A stretch of DNA of 64,000 nucleotides, from positions 62,001 to 126,000 of the forward strand of contig NZ_FPAT01000012.1 in assembly GCF_900116555.1 (NCBI RefSeq), given 5' to 3'. The DNA comes from Actinopolyspora lacussalsi subsp. righensis (GTDB lineage: Bacteria > Actinomycetota > Actinomycetes > Mycobacteriales > Pseudonocardiaceae). Below are positions 25,787-33,914 of the stretch, piece after piece. The first letter of the stretch is position 1. Every line of letters starts with the position of its first letter. A model generated the notes under the pieces. That model was not told where the DNA came from. It was given only the letters and a program-made list of their open reading frames with translations, and did not search any database. Position numbers and translations under genes: made by a program.

Positions 25787-26926
25787 GTCGCGGCTGTCGG
25801 GGTGGTCGATCCAGAGTCGCTGTTCGTGCTCGGTGGCGGTGATGCCGAGGCGGGTCCAGTCGGGTTTGCCGTGGGTCAGCCAGGTGCGGTGGGCGCGTTC
25901 GACGGGTTCCCACAGTGAGGTCGGTCCGGTTTCGGTGACCTCGTATCGGCCGCTACTGGAGGCGGTGAGGCCGATTTCGGCGGTGGAGCCGTCGGGGGTG
26001 GTCATGGTGGCCGCCGCTGGTTGTCGGGTGTGCGGGTCGAGGCGCATCCCGATCGTGACGCCGTCGGGCAGGCCGTGGAACTGGGCCAGCAGCCAGACCA
26101 CGGTGTTGTCCCACCAGGGGCTCGGTGGCGTCGTGGTGGTGCGGGCCTGTGGTTCGGCGTCTTCCGGGGTCGTCCGGGGAATGAGCGGGTTCTGGTCGTG
26201 GGACTGGTGGCGCATACTCATGAACGCCGCCCAGCGGTCGGTGAAGCGCCCCTCCAATCGGTCCGGATACCGGCGCAGCAGGACGAGGTTGCCCGCCTGG
26301 ATGTTGGGTTTGACGTTGACGAGCGCGAATCCGCCGACGGTGAGTTGTTCGGCCCAGGACCACGGCACGCGGGACACCGAGCAGGTGGCGATGACGCGGT
26401 CGTAGGGCGCGTGCTCGGGCAGTCCGCCAACGCCGTCGCGGCAGGCCAGTGCGGGGTGGTACCCGAGGCCCGCCAGCCGGTCGCGGGCGTCATCGACCAG
26501 TTCCGGGGCGATGTCTACGGAGCACACGTTCCGGTCGCCGAGCCGGTGGCACAGCAGCGCTGTGGTGTAGCCGGTTCCGGTGCCGATGGCCAGCACCCGG
26601 TGCTCGTCGTCGATGTCGAGCGTTTCGAGCATGCGCACGATCAGATCCGGTTTGGTGCCGCTGGACAGCGGATGGTCTCGCTCGTCGAGCACGGTTACCA
26701 GCGTGATGGGCGAGTAGGCCAGTTCGAGTCCCTTCCCGGAATCGGTCGTGAGGTGGTGCCACGCGCCGCCGGTGTCCTGTTGGTACGACTCGGGGACGAG
26801 CACGTGCCGGGGTACGGCGGCCACGGCTGTTTTCCACCGTGGGTCGGTGAGGTCGCCTCGGGTTTCGAGTTCGTCGGCGAGTCGTTCCGCTCGCCACGTC
26901 CAGTCGGTGCCGAGGTGTGTGGTCAC
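25772..26926 (-). CDS. PCMT-like SAM-dependent methyltransferase (peptide-maturation type)
   Basis: A 384-residue protein whose N-terminal 220 residues resemble protein-L-isoaspartate O-methyltransferase: VPRHVLVPESYQQ, the SAM-binding motif VLAIGTGTGYTTALLCHRLG, and SVDIAPELVDDAR. The C-terminal 160 residues are not found in ordinary PCMT and match the build of actinobacterial methyltransferases of RiPP systems (ATP-grasp/TgmC or FxLD types, from memory). No ATP-grasp or lanthipeptide synthetase gene is in the window, so it is an orphan. GGGGAG precedes GTG 26926; the frame upstream to 27121 is unlike coding sequence. Small ORFs upstream on the same strand may be functionally linked. Confidence 0.75.
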   Translation of the reverse strand: MTTHLGTDWTWRAERLADELETRGDLTDPRWKTAVAAVPRHVLVPESYQQDTGGAWHHLTTDSGKGLELAYSPITLVTVLDERDHPLSSGTKPDLIVRMLETLDIDDEHRVLAIGTGTGYTTALLCHRLGDRNVCSVDIAPELVDDARDRLAGLGYHPALACRDGVGGLPEHAPYDRVIATCSVSRVPWSWAEQLTVGGFALVNVKPNIQAGNLVLLRRYPDRLEGRFTDRWAAFMSMRHQSHDQNPLIPRTTPEDAEPQARTTTTPPSPWWDNTVVWLLAQFHGLPDGVTIGMRLDPHTRQPAAATMTTPDGSTAEIGLTASSSGRYEVTETGPTSLWEPVERAHRTWLTHGKPDWTRLGITATEHEQRLWIDHPDSRDCWFL

Positions 26927-27133
26927 GAGCTCCCCTTCGTCAGCAGATCGGCCAGGGCAGTGGCCCGGCGGGGACGGTTCGGTGGCGGCCGGGGCGGCGT
27001 CGCCGAACCGTGGTCGTGGGTGTGTTTCGCGATGGGTTGGATGCCCGGCCGGCGCCTTCGGGGGCAGGCACCGGCCGGGCGGGAACGGCCCGATGCCGGA
27101 CTTCGGGGGTGTCGACGGCACCGGACCGTGGCG

Positions 27134-27496
27134 CTACAGGGCGCGGAGCCCTGCCAGCACGCGGGCGAGTAACTCGCCGTGGGGAGAGTCGTCCGAGGCG
27201 GTAGCCTGGACGGGCCGACCAGGTAGGTTGCTGCTACCTGGTCGGCGCTTCGTCACCACCGACAGCGGCAACGTGCCGCGCCAGTGCGTGAACCGACCCG
27301 GCCCGAGGGCGGGCATGATCTCCGTCGGTGCCGCGTCGGCCCGCACCTCGTTCGAGGTGGCCCGGCCCTTCTCTTCCCGTGGCCGCTCGACGGTGAGCGC
27401 GCCCGGCCCCGCGTGGGCATGGCGTGCTCCTCGTGGCGAGCGATGGCCGCGAGGCAGGTCCTCCTGGCGGAACGCGTCCGATGACGGCTCAGGCAT
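27134..27496 (-). CDS. Hypothetical small protein upstream of the methyltransferase
   Basis: An open frame of 120 residues starting at ATG 27496, which overlaps the stop of the preceding small gene by eight bases. Third codon positions are GC-rich, supporting translation. No known domain; the middle reads GRFTHWRGTLPLSVV and the end HGELLARVLAGLRAL. A perfect 12-bp stem-loop lies within it (27215-27245). It could be a substrate peptide or leader for the methyltransferase; that is speculative. Confidence 0.4.
   Translation of the reverse strand: MPEPSSDAFRQEDLPRGHRSPRGARHAHAGPGALTVERPREEKGRATSNEVRADAAPTEIMPALGPGRFTHWRGTLPLSVVTKRRPGSSNLPGRPVQATASDDSPHGELLARVLAGLRAL
27215..27245. repeat. Perfect 12-bp inverted repeat inside the 27134-27496 frame
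   Basis: CCGACCAGGTAG at 27215-27226 and its exact complement at 27234-27245 with a seven-base loop. Neither side has a T run. It could act as an RNA structure between the small ORFs and the methyltransferase gene, or as a protein-binding site. Confidence 0.7.
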
Positions 27497-27722
27497 CGGA
27501 GTCCCCCTCGACGAGGTTGGTCCGCTCGGAGTCCGGAAGTTCCCCGGAAGGCAGGGTCTCGGCGTGCTCCCGCAAAGCGGTGGCGAACTCCTCGAGCGCG
27601 TCGGCGGTGTCGCGGCACTGCTGGGGGCTGTATCGACGCCAGCCCAGCGCGAAGGCCGCGTCGCTCATCAACCACTCGCACCGCCGCGCCAGGGTGGCGA
27701 TCTCCGCGTGCGGGCTGCTCAT
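27489..27722 (-). CDS. Hypothetical helical small protein
   Basis: A 77-residue acidic, mostly helical protein (IATLARRCEWLMSDAAFALG, CRDTADALEEFATALREHAE). No recognised family. ATG 27722 overlaps the upstream stop by four bases (ATGA), and its own end overlaps the next frame, so it sits in a tight minus-strand operon of small genes leading to the methyltransferase. Similar small genes often accompany XRE/DUF397 pairs in actinomycetes. Confidence 0.55.
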   Translation of the reverse strand: MSSPHAEIATLARRCEWLMSDAAFALGWRRYSPQQCRDTADALEEFATALREHAETLPSGELPDSERTNLVEGDSDA

Positions 27723-27937
27723 GAGAGCTCACTCGCCCGGATCGCGGAGTCCAGTACCGACCGCAGTTCCCGGGCCTGCTCGACCGTCCACCGTGTCCGG
27801 TTGTAGACGGTCGGGGTGTCGATCTGGATCACGTTCGGCGTGTGCGGCGAGATCCACACCCACAGCGCCCCCTCCCCGCCCTCGTGGCGACATCTCGCCC
27901 GCGCTCCCGGGTTCGTCACGTCGTGTTTCGGTGGCAT
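27719..27937 (-). CDS. Hypothetical small protein
   Basis: A 72-residue protein, first gene of the minus-strand operon. Its middle forms strands (GALWVWISPHTPNVIQIDTP) and the end a helix (TVEQARELRSVLDSAIRAS). AAGGGG lies ten bases before ATG 27937. The AT-rich 127-bp gap to the divergent XRE gene presumably holds both promoters. Function unknown. Confidence 0.55.
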   Translation of the reverse strand: MPPKHDVTNPGARARCRHEGGEGALWVWISPHTPNVIQIDTPTVYNRTRWTVEQARELRSVLDSAIRASELS

Positions 27938-28064
27938 TACTGTTAAGCCCCTTATCGATCCGTTCTATCGTTACGCGAAACAGAGTGCCGCTAATCGAAA
28001 CTTTTATACAATCCCCTGAACGAGGGATCGTCCGAGATACACACGAGTGGTTATTGTTTGTTTC

Positions 28065-28928
28065 ATGCGGCGAAACAGTGGAGGTACACCGAAAGCGCGT
28101 GCACTTGGCGCGGAGCTGCGCGAAGTGCGGAGCAATGCAGGTTACAGCTTGCGGGACCTCGCCAAAGAACTCGAAGTGAGTCACGTGCGGCTTCAACGTT
28201 ACGAATCCGGTGAAACAGTTCCCTCGTCAGAATTCGTCGCCGCCTACGTGACAACGTTGAGCGCACCCGCGCAGACGCGAGAGCGCCTCACGAACATGGC
28301 CCGGGACGCGGACAAGCTCGACTGGCTGTCGACCGCCACGTCCGGAGCCCGCAAGGAGCTGACGACACTGATCGAGTTCGAGCGCAATGCGAACCGAATC
28401 ACCGACGTAGCTACCGGTGTCATTCCCGGGCTGCTGCAAACCTCGGACTACGCACGGGCCGTGATGCAGCATCTCTCGCTCGACGAGATCGAAACGATGG
28501 TGCTGATGCGCGTCGGCCGCCGCGAAATCCTCATGAAGCCGAAGGCGCCGAACCTGGTGTGCTTCATTTCCGAAGCCGCGCTGCTCGAGTCCATCGGCGG
28601 TCACGCGGTTATGACCGAGCAGCTTCGCCACGTCGTCAAGATGAGCGAATGGGACAACGTGGATGTGCGCGTGGTGCGTATCGGAACGACCTCGCTGCAC
28701 CCGGCGCACATGGGATCGTTCGTCCTGTTCGAGTTCATGAAAGCCACACCGATCGTGCACATGGAGCACTATCACTCATCGGTTTCCCTGCACAATCCGG
28801 GCACCGCAAGGGCGTATCAGGATGCGGTTACTAACCTGCACGAAGTGGCGATGAGCCCCGAGGCGTCGGCAGAGTTCATCGCCAACTGTGCGGACGAAAA
28901 GGAGAACGACATTGACGATACACCCTGA
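28065..28928 (+). CDS. XRE-family regulator with DUF5753-type C-terminal domain
   Basis: A 287-residue regulator. The N-terminal helix-turn-helix (about residues 10-70) contains GYSLRDLAKELEVSHVRLQR and YESGETVPSS; the rest is the DUF5753-like domain typical of actinobacterial XRE proteins paired with DUF397 (GVIPGLLQTSDYARAVM, HMEHYHSSVSLHNPG). TATTGT at 28052-28057 lies seven bases before ATG 28065, suggesting a leaderless mRNA. The stop overlaps the start of the DUF397 gene. Such pairs affect development or antibiotic production in Streptomyces (for example BldB-like and WhiJ systems). Confidence 0.88.
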   Translation: MRRNSGGTPKARALGAELREVRSNAGYSLRDLAKELEVSHVRLQRYESGETVPSSEFVAAYVTTLSAPAQTRERLTNMARDADKLDWLSTATSGARKELTTLIEFERNANRITDVATGVIPGLLQTSDYARAVMQHLSLDEIETMVLMRVGRREILMKPKAPNLVCFISEAALLESIGGHAVMTEQLRHVVKMSEWDNVDVRVVRIGTTSLHPAHMGSFVLFEFMKATPIVHMEHYHSSVSLHNPGTARAYQDAVTNLHEVAMSPEASAEFIANCADEKENDIDDTP

Positions 28929-29103
28929 AGGCTGGCGCAAGTCGAGCCGATCGGGACAACGTACCAACTGCGTCGAGGTCGGCCGCGTGGCCGACGGCGC
29001 GGCGGTGCGTGACACCAAGGACCGCTCCGCCGGATACTTCACCACCACCGGCCCCCAGTGGACCGCGTTCATCGACGCCGTGAAGTCCGACCGGTTCGAC
29101 TGA
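28912..29103 (+). CDS. DUF397 protein, copy 1
   Basis: A 63-residue DUF397 protein with the family core WRKSSRSG, NCVEVGR, AVRDTKD and WTAFIDAVKS. The TTG start has AAGGAG upstream and overlaps the XRE gene by 17 bases, so the two are translationally coupled. DUF397 proteins are partners, in some cases antitoxin- or antagonist-like, of the adjacent XRE regulator. Confidence 0.85.
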   Translation: MTIHPEGWRKSSRSGQRTNCVEVGRVADGAAVRDTKDRSAGYFTTTGPQWTAFIDAVKSDRFD

Positions 29104-29144
29104 GACCGGAGCTGAAGACCGAACAACATCAGTTCGAACAGCAC

Positions 29145-29193
29145 AGCGCCCTCGGGGGAGCGATTCAGAGCAACGCGTTCCCGAGGGCGCTTT
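29145..29193 (+). terminator. Terminator after DUF397 copy 1
   Basis: Arms AGCGCCCTCGGG (29145-29156) and CCCGAGGGCGCT (29180-29191) with a 23-base loop, then TT. The loop sequence GGAGCGATTCA recurs after DUF397 copy 2, showing that the 3' flank was duplicated along with the gene. Confidence 0.65.
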
Positions 29194-29494
29194 CGCGCAC
29201 TTCGCAGGTCCGGTTCCGATTGTCTCGGGTGGTGCCGATCGGATCCGGATGGCCGGATGGCACCCGGCTCTCGAAGAGCTGTTCCCGCTCATCGAATCCG
29301 CGGAGTGGAGACTGGTTCTCAGGTCGAGAACCAGTGCGGTGCGCTCTTCTTCCACGAGACAGTCGGCGTCGAGACACACCGGCTCGCGGTGGATAAGGGC
29401 TCGCGGTGGATAAGGATGCTAAACGTAACGCTGAGCTCCGTCGCCACAACGGAACTCATGGTCGGCATCATCGAGAACGAGGAGAACAGCCACT
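29194..29494. other. Gap between the two DUF397 genes, with a 17-bp tandem repeat
   Basis: About 300 bp without a convincing gene. GCTCGCGGTGGATAAGG occurs twice in tandem at 29382-29415. The short frames here have poor codon bias and could be eroded remains of an XRE gene that once stood before the second DUF397 copy; I could not confirm that. Confidence 0.5.
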
Positions 29495-29689
29495 ATGACA
29501 GCACTTATGCCCGCCAACTGGCGCAAATCGAGCCGATCGGGACAACGCACGAGCTGCGTCGAGGTCGGCCGCGTGGCCGACGGCGCGGCGGTGCGTGACA
29601 CCAAGGACCGCTCCGCCGGATACTTCACCACCACCGACACCCAGTGGACCGCGTTCATCGACGCCGTGAAGTCCAACCGGTTCGACTGA
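29495..29689 (+). CDS. DUF397 protein, copy 2
   Basis: A 64-residue near-duplicate of the gene at 28912: the two products differ only in the first eight residues and at a few later positions (for example TSC for TNC, DTQ for GPQ, KSN for KSD). GAGGAG lies about ten bases before the ATG. This copy has no XRE gene directly before it, so it probably works with the regulator at 28065 or is redundant. Confidence 0.85.
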   Translation: MTALMPANWRKSSRSGQRTSCVEVGRVADGAAVRDTKDRSAGYFTTTDTQWTAFIDAVKSNRFD

Positions 29690-29836
29690 GACCGGACACG
29701 CGACCGCTCCCCGCCAGTCAGCACTGAATCGCACAGTCCAACTCTCGGGGAGCGATTCAAAAGGAAAAACAGACGAGGGACTGGACCCCGGTCTACTGCG
29801 ACCCGCTCCAGGAACAACCGAATCCGCGAATTCGGT

Positions 29837-30127
29837 TTACCGCTGTGTCCCTTCCTGCTGGTTGACCATCCGATTCAAAACCATCGCAACGGCCGCACTT
29901 GCGATAGTAGTCGGCGCGAGCAGGGCGAGCATGGCCGTCGATGCCGTACTTGCCTCGATGAAAGCACCGACGACGAGCAAGAAGACTACTGAGAGGGCTA
30001 TGGCACCCAGTAGTTGCAGCAACGCTGAGGTCCTTCGCCGCTGCGGATGCTTACGCCACAGCAACAGGATACCGAAGACGGGGAGCGCTGCCAGGAAGCC
30101 GGCGAGCAAGAACAACGCGAACGTCAT
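29837..30127 (-). CDS. Small integral membrane protein
   Basis: A 96-residue protein with three predicted membrane segments: LFLLAGFLAALPVFGILLL, LGAIALSVVFLLVVGAF and a third around MLALLAPTTIASAAVAMVL. Short basic loop (WRKHPQRRR) between the first two. ATG 30127 has GAGG eight bases upstream; longer starts in the same frame would run through the inverted repeat at 30162-30196. No family recognised. Confidence 0.6.
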   Translation of the reverse strand: MTFALFLLAGFLAALPVFGILLLWRKHPQRRRTSALLQLLGAIALSVVFLLVVGAFIEASTASTAMLALLAPTTIASAAVAMVLNRMVNQQEGTQR

Positions 30128-30161
30128 GGACACAGCCTCGCACACGGATGAAGGACTCCAT

Positions 30162-30196
30162 TTGTTTTCCATGCAATCCATCCACATGGAAAACAA
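30162..30196. promoter_or_regulatory. Perfect 12-bp inverted repeat, operator candidate
   Basis: TTGTTTTCCATG (30162-30173) and its exact complement (30185-30196) separated by 11 bp, giving a centre-to-centre distance of 23 bp, about two turns. It is strikingly AT-rich for this genome and lies 35 bp upstream of the small membrane protein gene and about 200 bp before the NUDIX gene. Confidence 0.55.
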
Positions 30197-30398
30197 CCAA
30201 GTTGGCGTCTTTTGCCGAGCACGACAAGAAGCCATGACGCTCGTCCCGACTCACTGTGACCGGGTCAGGGGCGAGTACGAGGGCGAGTTGTCCGATGGGG
30301 TGGCGCGTCCGAGGGGTTCGCCGGGCACGGGAGCGCTCTACCGTGGATCGGGCCGTTACCGCAGACCGAACCGGCATCGGACCTCTAGAGTCGCTGTC

Positions 30399-31220
30399 AT
30401 GCGACTGCCGGAAGAACTGACCCTGCCGGACGGCATGATCCCGGAGGAGACGACCGATCCACCGGTCACCCCGCGCGACGCTGCCACCGTGGTGCTGCTG
30501 CGGGACGGACCGACGGGTCCGGAGGCGTTCCTGCAACGCCGGGTGCGCGGCATGCCGTTCGCGGGCGGCATGACGGCGTTCCCTGGTGGCGGGGTGGACC
30601 CCCGCGACGAGGAGGCGTCGATCGCCTGGCACGGCCCGGAGCCGGAGCACTGGGCGCGGCGGCTCGGCTGCGGGACGGACCTGGCGCGCGCACTGGTCTG
30701 CGCCGCCGTGCGGGAGACGTTCGAGGAGGCCGGTGTCCTGTTGGCGGGCGAGAGCCCCGACCACGTGGTCACCGACACCGCGCGCTACGACGCCGAACGG
30801 CACGCGCTGGTCACCAAGGAACTGTCGCTGGCGGGGATGCTGCGGAGCCACGGGCTGGTGCTGCGTGCCGACCTGCTGGTCCCGTGGTCGAACTGGGTCA
30901 CTCCCGAGATGGAGCCGCGACGGTACGACACGCGCTTCTTCGTGACCACCGTTCCCGAGGGGCAGCGGGCGGACGCCCGCACCGGGGAGGCGGCCGAGGC
31001 CTACTGGCGCACCCCCGAGGACGCGCTGGCGGACTGGCGCGCCGGGCACAACGGGCTGCTGCCGCCCACGTGGGTGACGCTGTCCGAGCTCGCGGAGCAC
31101 GACGACGTCGCGGGCGCGCTGCGCGCCGAACGGAGTATCGACAAGGTCGTTCCCAAGATCGTGCGGCAGGACGGAGCATGGCGGGTGGTGCTGCCGGAAC
31201 CGCCCTACCGGGAGTCGTGA
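30399..31220 (+). CDS. NUDIX hydrolase
   Basis: A 273-residue NUDIX protein: MTAFPGGGVDPRD leads into the Nudix box around residues 60-115, where a long insert separates the first glycines from REtFEEAGVLL. Relatives include NUDT7/8/19-type enzymes acting on CoA or nucleoside diphosphates; the substrate here is uncertain. TAGAGT at 30386-30391 lies seven bases before the ATG, so a leaderless mRNA is likely and the longer open frame to 29862 is not used. The hydrolase gene at 31285 follows closely. Confidence 0.85.
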   Translation: MRLPEELTLPDGMIPEETTDPPVTPRDAATVVLLRDGPTGPEAFLQRRVRGMPFAGGMTAFPGGGVDPRDEEASIAWHGPEPEHWARRLGCGTDLARALVCAAVRETFEEAGVLLAGESPDHVVTDTARYDAERHALVTKELSLAGMLRSHGLVLRADLLVPWSNWVTPEMEPRRYDTRFFVTTVPEGQRADARTGEAAEAYWRTPEDALADWRAGHNGLLPPTWVTLSELAEHDDVAGALRAERSIDKVVPKIVRQDGAWRVVLPEPPYRES

Positions 31221-31284
31221 GACCCGCCGGAGGGCACCCCGGTCGGCCCGACCCCGACCTCGGACGAGCAGGAAAGGACACGAG

Positions 31285-32124
31285 TTGACCTCGTCGACGT
31301 TGGAGCACCCCGCCCCCGGCACCCCGCGTCGGGTGCTCGACTTCGCGACCGTGCTGCTGGCGCGGAACCCGAACGCGATGACGCTGGACGGCACGAACAC
31401 CTGGCTGGTGGGCGCGCCCGAATCCGACGAACGGATCGTGATCGACCCCGGCCCCTCGGAGCGGGAGCACCTGCGGACGTTACGGGAGCAGGCCCGGATC
31501 ACCGGGGTGCTGCTCACCCACCACCATCCCGACCACACCGAGGGCGTGGCGGAGTTCGTCGAGCTCACCGGCGCACCGGTACGGGCGCTGGACCCGGAGC
31601 TGTGCGTGGACGGCACCGCGCGGACACCGGGATTCGGCTCGGGCCCGCTGCGCGAGGGCGAGACGGTCGACGCCGCGGGTGTACGACTGCGGGTCATGGC
31701 GACGCCCGGTCACACGGCGGACTCGCTGTGCCTGCACACCGAGCACGACGGCGTGGCGGCGCTGTTCTCGGGTGACAGCATCCTCGGCCGGGGGACCACG
31801 GTGGTCACTGCCGAGGACGGTGACCTGGGCTCGTACCTGGAATCGCTGCGCAGGTTGACCGAACTCGCCGGGAGCACCTGGTTGCTTCCCGGGCACGGTC
31901 CGGAGCAGCCGGACGCGCGGCAGGCCGCCGCGACCTACCTGGACCACCGGCGACAGCGGCTGGAGCAGGTGCGGGCGGCGCTGCGGAAGCTCGGCGGCAC
32001 TGGCGAGCCGGGTGAGGTGGTGGACATCGTCTACGCGGACGTGGATCCGGCCGTGCGGCCCGCCGCCGAGAGCACCGTGCGGGCGCAGCTGAACCACCTG
32101 CGCGAACTCGGCGAGCTCGGCTGA
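31285..32124 (+). CDS. Metallo-beta-lactamase-fold hydrolase (LACTB2/Rv3677c-like)
   Basis: A 279-residue zinc hydrolase with the motif THHHPDH (His79, His81, Asp83, His84), then ATPGHTADS with a further metal His, FSGDSILGRG and LPGHGPEQ. The C-terminal helix region resembles LACTB2, an RNA-degrading member of the fold, so nuclease or thioesterase activity are both possible. AAAGGA precedes the TTG start. The crp, nth and marP genes further on are in the order known from mycobacteria, apart from the MFS gene inserted next. Confidence 0.85.
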   Translation: MTSSTLEHPAPGTPRRVLDFATVLLARNPNAMTLDGTNTWLVGAPESDERIVIDPGPSEREHLRTLREQARITGVLLTHHHPDHTEGVAEFVELTGAPVRALDPELCVDGTARTPGFGSGPLREGETVDAAGVRLRVMATPGHTADSLCLHTEHDGVAALFSGDSILGRGTTVVTAEDGDLGSYLESLRRLTELAGSTWLLPGHGPEQPDARQAAATYLDHRRQRLEQVRAALRKLGGTGEPGEVVDIVYADVDPAVRPAAESTVRAQLNHLRELGELG

Positions 32125-32284
32125 ACCGTGTCACCGGCTCGGCCCAACCCCCGTTCGGGCCTCGGATGCTCACCGGCGAAACCCACCGCTCGTTCCCGCT
32201 CCGGCGTCCCGAGCCCGGAGAGCACTCCCACCTCCCCTCGTTCCGGCTGGAATCCCCCTGGAGGAGGAACCCGGCCGGAGCCGG

Positions 32285-33529
32285 TCAGCGGGTTTCGGCG
32301 AAGCTCGGCACCGGGCGCGGATCGTCCTCGGTGAGCAGGGTGCGGCGGCGGAACCAGAGCAGCGCGCCGAGCACCAGCCCGATACCGCTGGCCACCAGGA
32401 AGGCCGTGGGCGGCGCGGCCAGCTCCACGAGCTGTCCGCTCACGGACTGCCCGAAGGCCGAGCCCAGCGTCACCGCCGTGATGACCCAGCTGAACGCCTC
32501 GGTGGCCGTTCCGGGAGGCGCGGCACCCTCCAACGCGACGGAGTGAGCGGTGGACTGCGGAGTTATCAGCGTGCCCGCCACCAGCAGTGCCACCGTCAGC
32601 CCGAGGAGGGTCTCCGGCAACGCCAGCAGCGCTATGAGCACCGCGAACACCGAGAGCAGCGCGGGCAGCCGCAGGTACATGGGTCGCGGCCAGGGACGCA
32701 TCCCATAGAGCACGCCGACCACGACCGAGCTCACGGACAGCACGCTGAGCAGCAGGCCGCCGAGCGCGGCGTGGCCCGCGCGTTCGGCGGCGGCCGGAAC
32801 CGCGACCTCCACCATGCCCAGCAGCGCGCCGAACCCGAACGCCGCCAGCGCGACGGTGCGCATCCCGGGGGCGGCGAGCGCCCCCAGCAGAGAGCCGACG
32901 GCGTCGGAGCGTTCCACCGGCCGGTGCCGCCTGGCCGCCGGGGTGAGCGCGAACCCTATGCTTCCCGTGACCATGCAGCACGCCCCGACGAGGAGTCCGG
33001 TACCGGCCCAGGGCGTGTTGACCAGCAGGCCGGCTATGCCCGGCCCCAGGATGAAGAACACCTCCATGCTGATGGCCTCGTAGGAATAGGCGGCGTCCCT
33101 GGTGCGGCCCGGCGGGAGCAGCCGGGTCCAGAGCGCCCGCGATGCGGGACCCGTCATCGGCTCGGTCAGCCCGACGGCCACGGCGAGCACGATCATCGGT
33201 ACCGCTGCCCCGCCCAGCTCGACGGCCGCGATCTCGGCGGCGACGAAACCGGTGAACACCGCCGATACCACGAGCAGCGGTCGGGTGGGCCCCAGCCGAT
33301 CCATGATCCGCCCCTGCACCACCGACCCGACGGCCACGCCCACGAGGTTGCCCGCCGAGACCAGTCCGGCCACGCCGAAGGAACCGGTCACTCGTTGCAC
33401 GTAGAGCAACAGGGCCAGCCCGATCATCGCCACGGGCAGCCTGGCGAGCAACGAGGTCAGTACGGGAGCGGCGGCGCCTCGGGTACGCAGCGCCGCGCGG
33501 TAGTCGGCCAGTGAGACGGAGTGGGACAC
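32285..33529 (-). CDS. MFS transporter
   Basis: A 414-residue major facilitator with about 12 membrane segments, the MFS loop motif GRIMDRLGPTRPLLV after the second segment, and a hydrophilic centre (ARRHRPVERSD). Drug or metabolite efflux is the usual role; the substrate is unknown. GTG 33529 has GATACT (minus strand, 33537-33542) seven bases upstream, a leaderless arrangement; GTG 33544 is the alternative. A palindrome at 33548-33567 covers the -35 region, suggesting control by a repressor not encoded beside it. Confidence 0.85.
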   Translation of the reverse strand: MSHSVSLADYRAALRTRGAAAPVLTSLLARLPVAMIGLALLLYVQRVTGSFGVAGLVSAGNLVGVAVGSVVQGRIMDRLGPTRPLLVVSAVFTGFVAAEIAAVELGGAAVPMIVLAVAVGLTEPMTGPASRALWTRLLPPGRTRDAAYSYEAISMEVFFILGPGIAGLLVNTPWAGTGLLVGACCMVTGSIGFALTPAARRHRPVERSDAVGSLLGALAAPGMRTVALAAFGFGALLGMVEVAVPAAAERAGHAALGGLLLSVLSVSSVVVGVLYGMRPWPRPMYLRLPALLSVFAVLIALLALPETLLGLTVALLVAGTLITPQSTAHSVALEGAAPPGTATEAFSWVITAVTLGSAFGQSVSGQLVELAAPPTAFLVASGIGLVLGALLWFRRRTLLTEDDPRPVPSFAETR

Positions 33530-33547
33530 GCGTGCCAGTATCACGAA

Positions 33548-33567
33548 AGTGGTACGCCAGTACCACT
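33548..33567. promoter_or_regulatory. Operator-like palindrome at the MFS promoter
   Basis: AGTGGTAC-GCCA-GTACCACT, perfect 8-bp arms. It lies over the expected -35 region of the MFS gene (minus strand), immediately upstream of the -10 element GATACT, as expected for a TetR- or MarR-type operator. Confidence 0.6.
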
Positions 33568-33910
33568 GGTTTTCGCGTTATCCCGCTCACCGTCCGACCG
33601 GCCACCCGCACGTGACACGAAACGAATTCGCAGGTCAGCCCGATCAAGCGACCCCGCCGAAAAAGAACTGAAAAATTCGGGACCGACACGCAACCCCGGG
33701 CGCTTCCGATACGTCTTCATGAGTGAAAGGGCTTGGCAAGGCGGCTCGAATGGCGCAAGCTGAGAGTGTGCAACGCACGGGTGATCGCGAGAACACTCGG
33801 CGTAGCCATCGGGAACCGGTCGCCAGAGCCGCACCGCGGTCGACTCGGCGGCGGAAGAACCGAAGAACAAGCCTTCGGTGCGTTGGTTCGGGGCCGACCA
33901 TCGAGGGATC
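33568..33910. other. Gap with no supported gene
   Basis: The 740-bp gap between the MFS gene and crp contains the RNA candidate at 33915-34005, a tandem repeat and a hairpin further right. In this left part I find only short frames with poor codon bias and no clear signals. Confidence 0.4.
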
Positions 33911-33914
33911 GGGG

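Noticed and set aside
23958-25913. A 651-residue open frame on the minus strand
   Set aside because: Overlaps three real genes, including the paralogous pair and the end of the methyltransferase; no domain and no start signal.
26940-27071. A 43-codon minus-strand frame as a definite RiPP precursor gene
   Set aside because: No ribosome site before its GTG, Arg-rich middle and no known leader motif; kept only as a candidate in the methyltransferase finding.
29382-29415. Start of a CRISPR array
   Set aside because: Only two abutting 17-bp units without spacers; no cas genes in the window.
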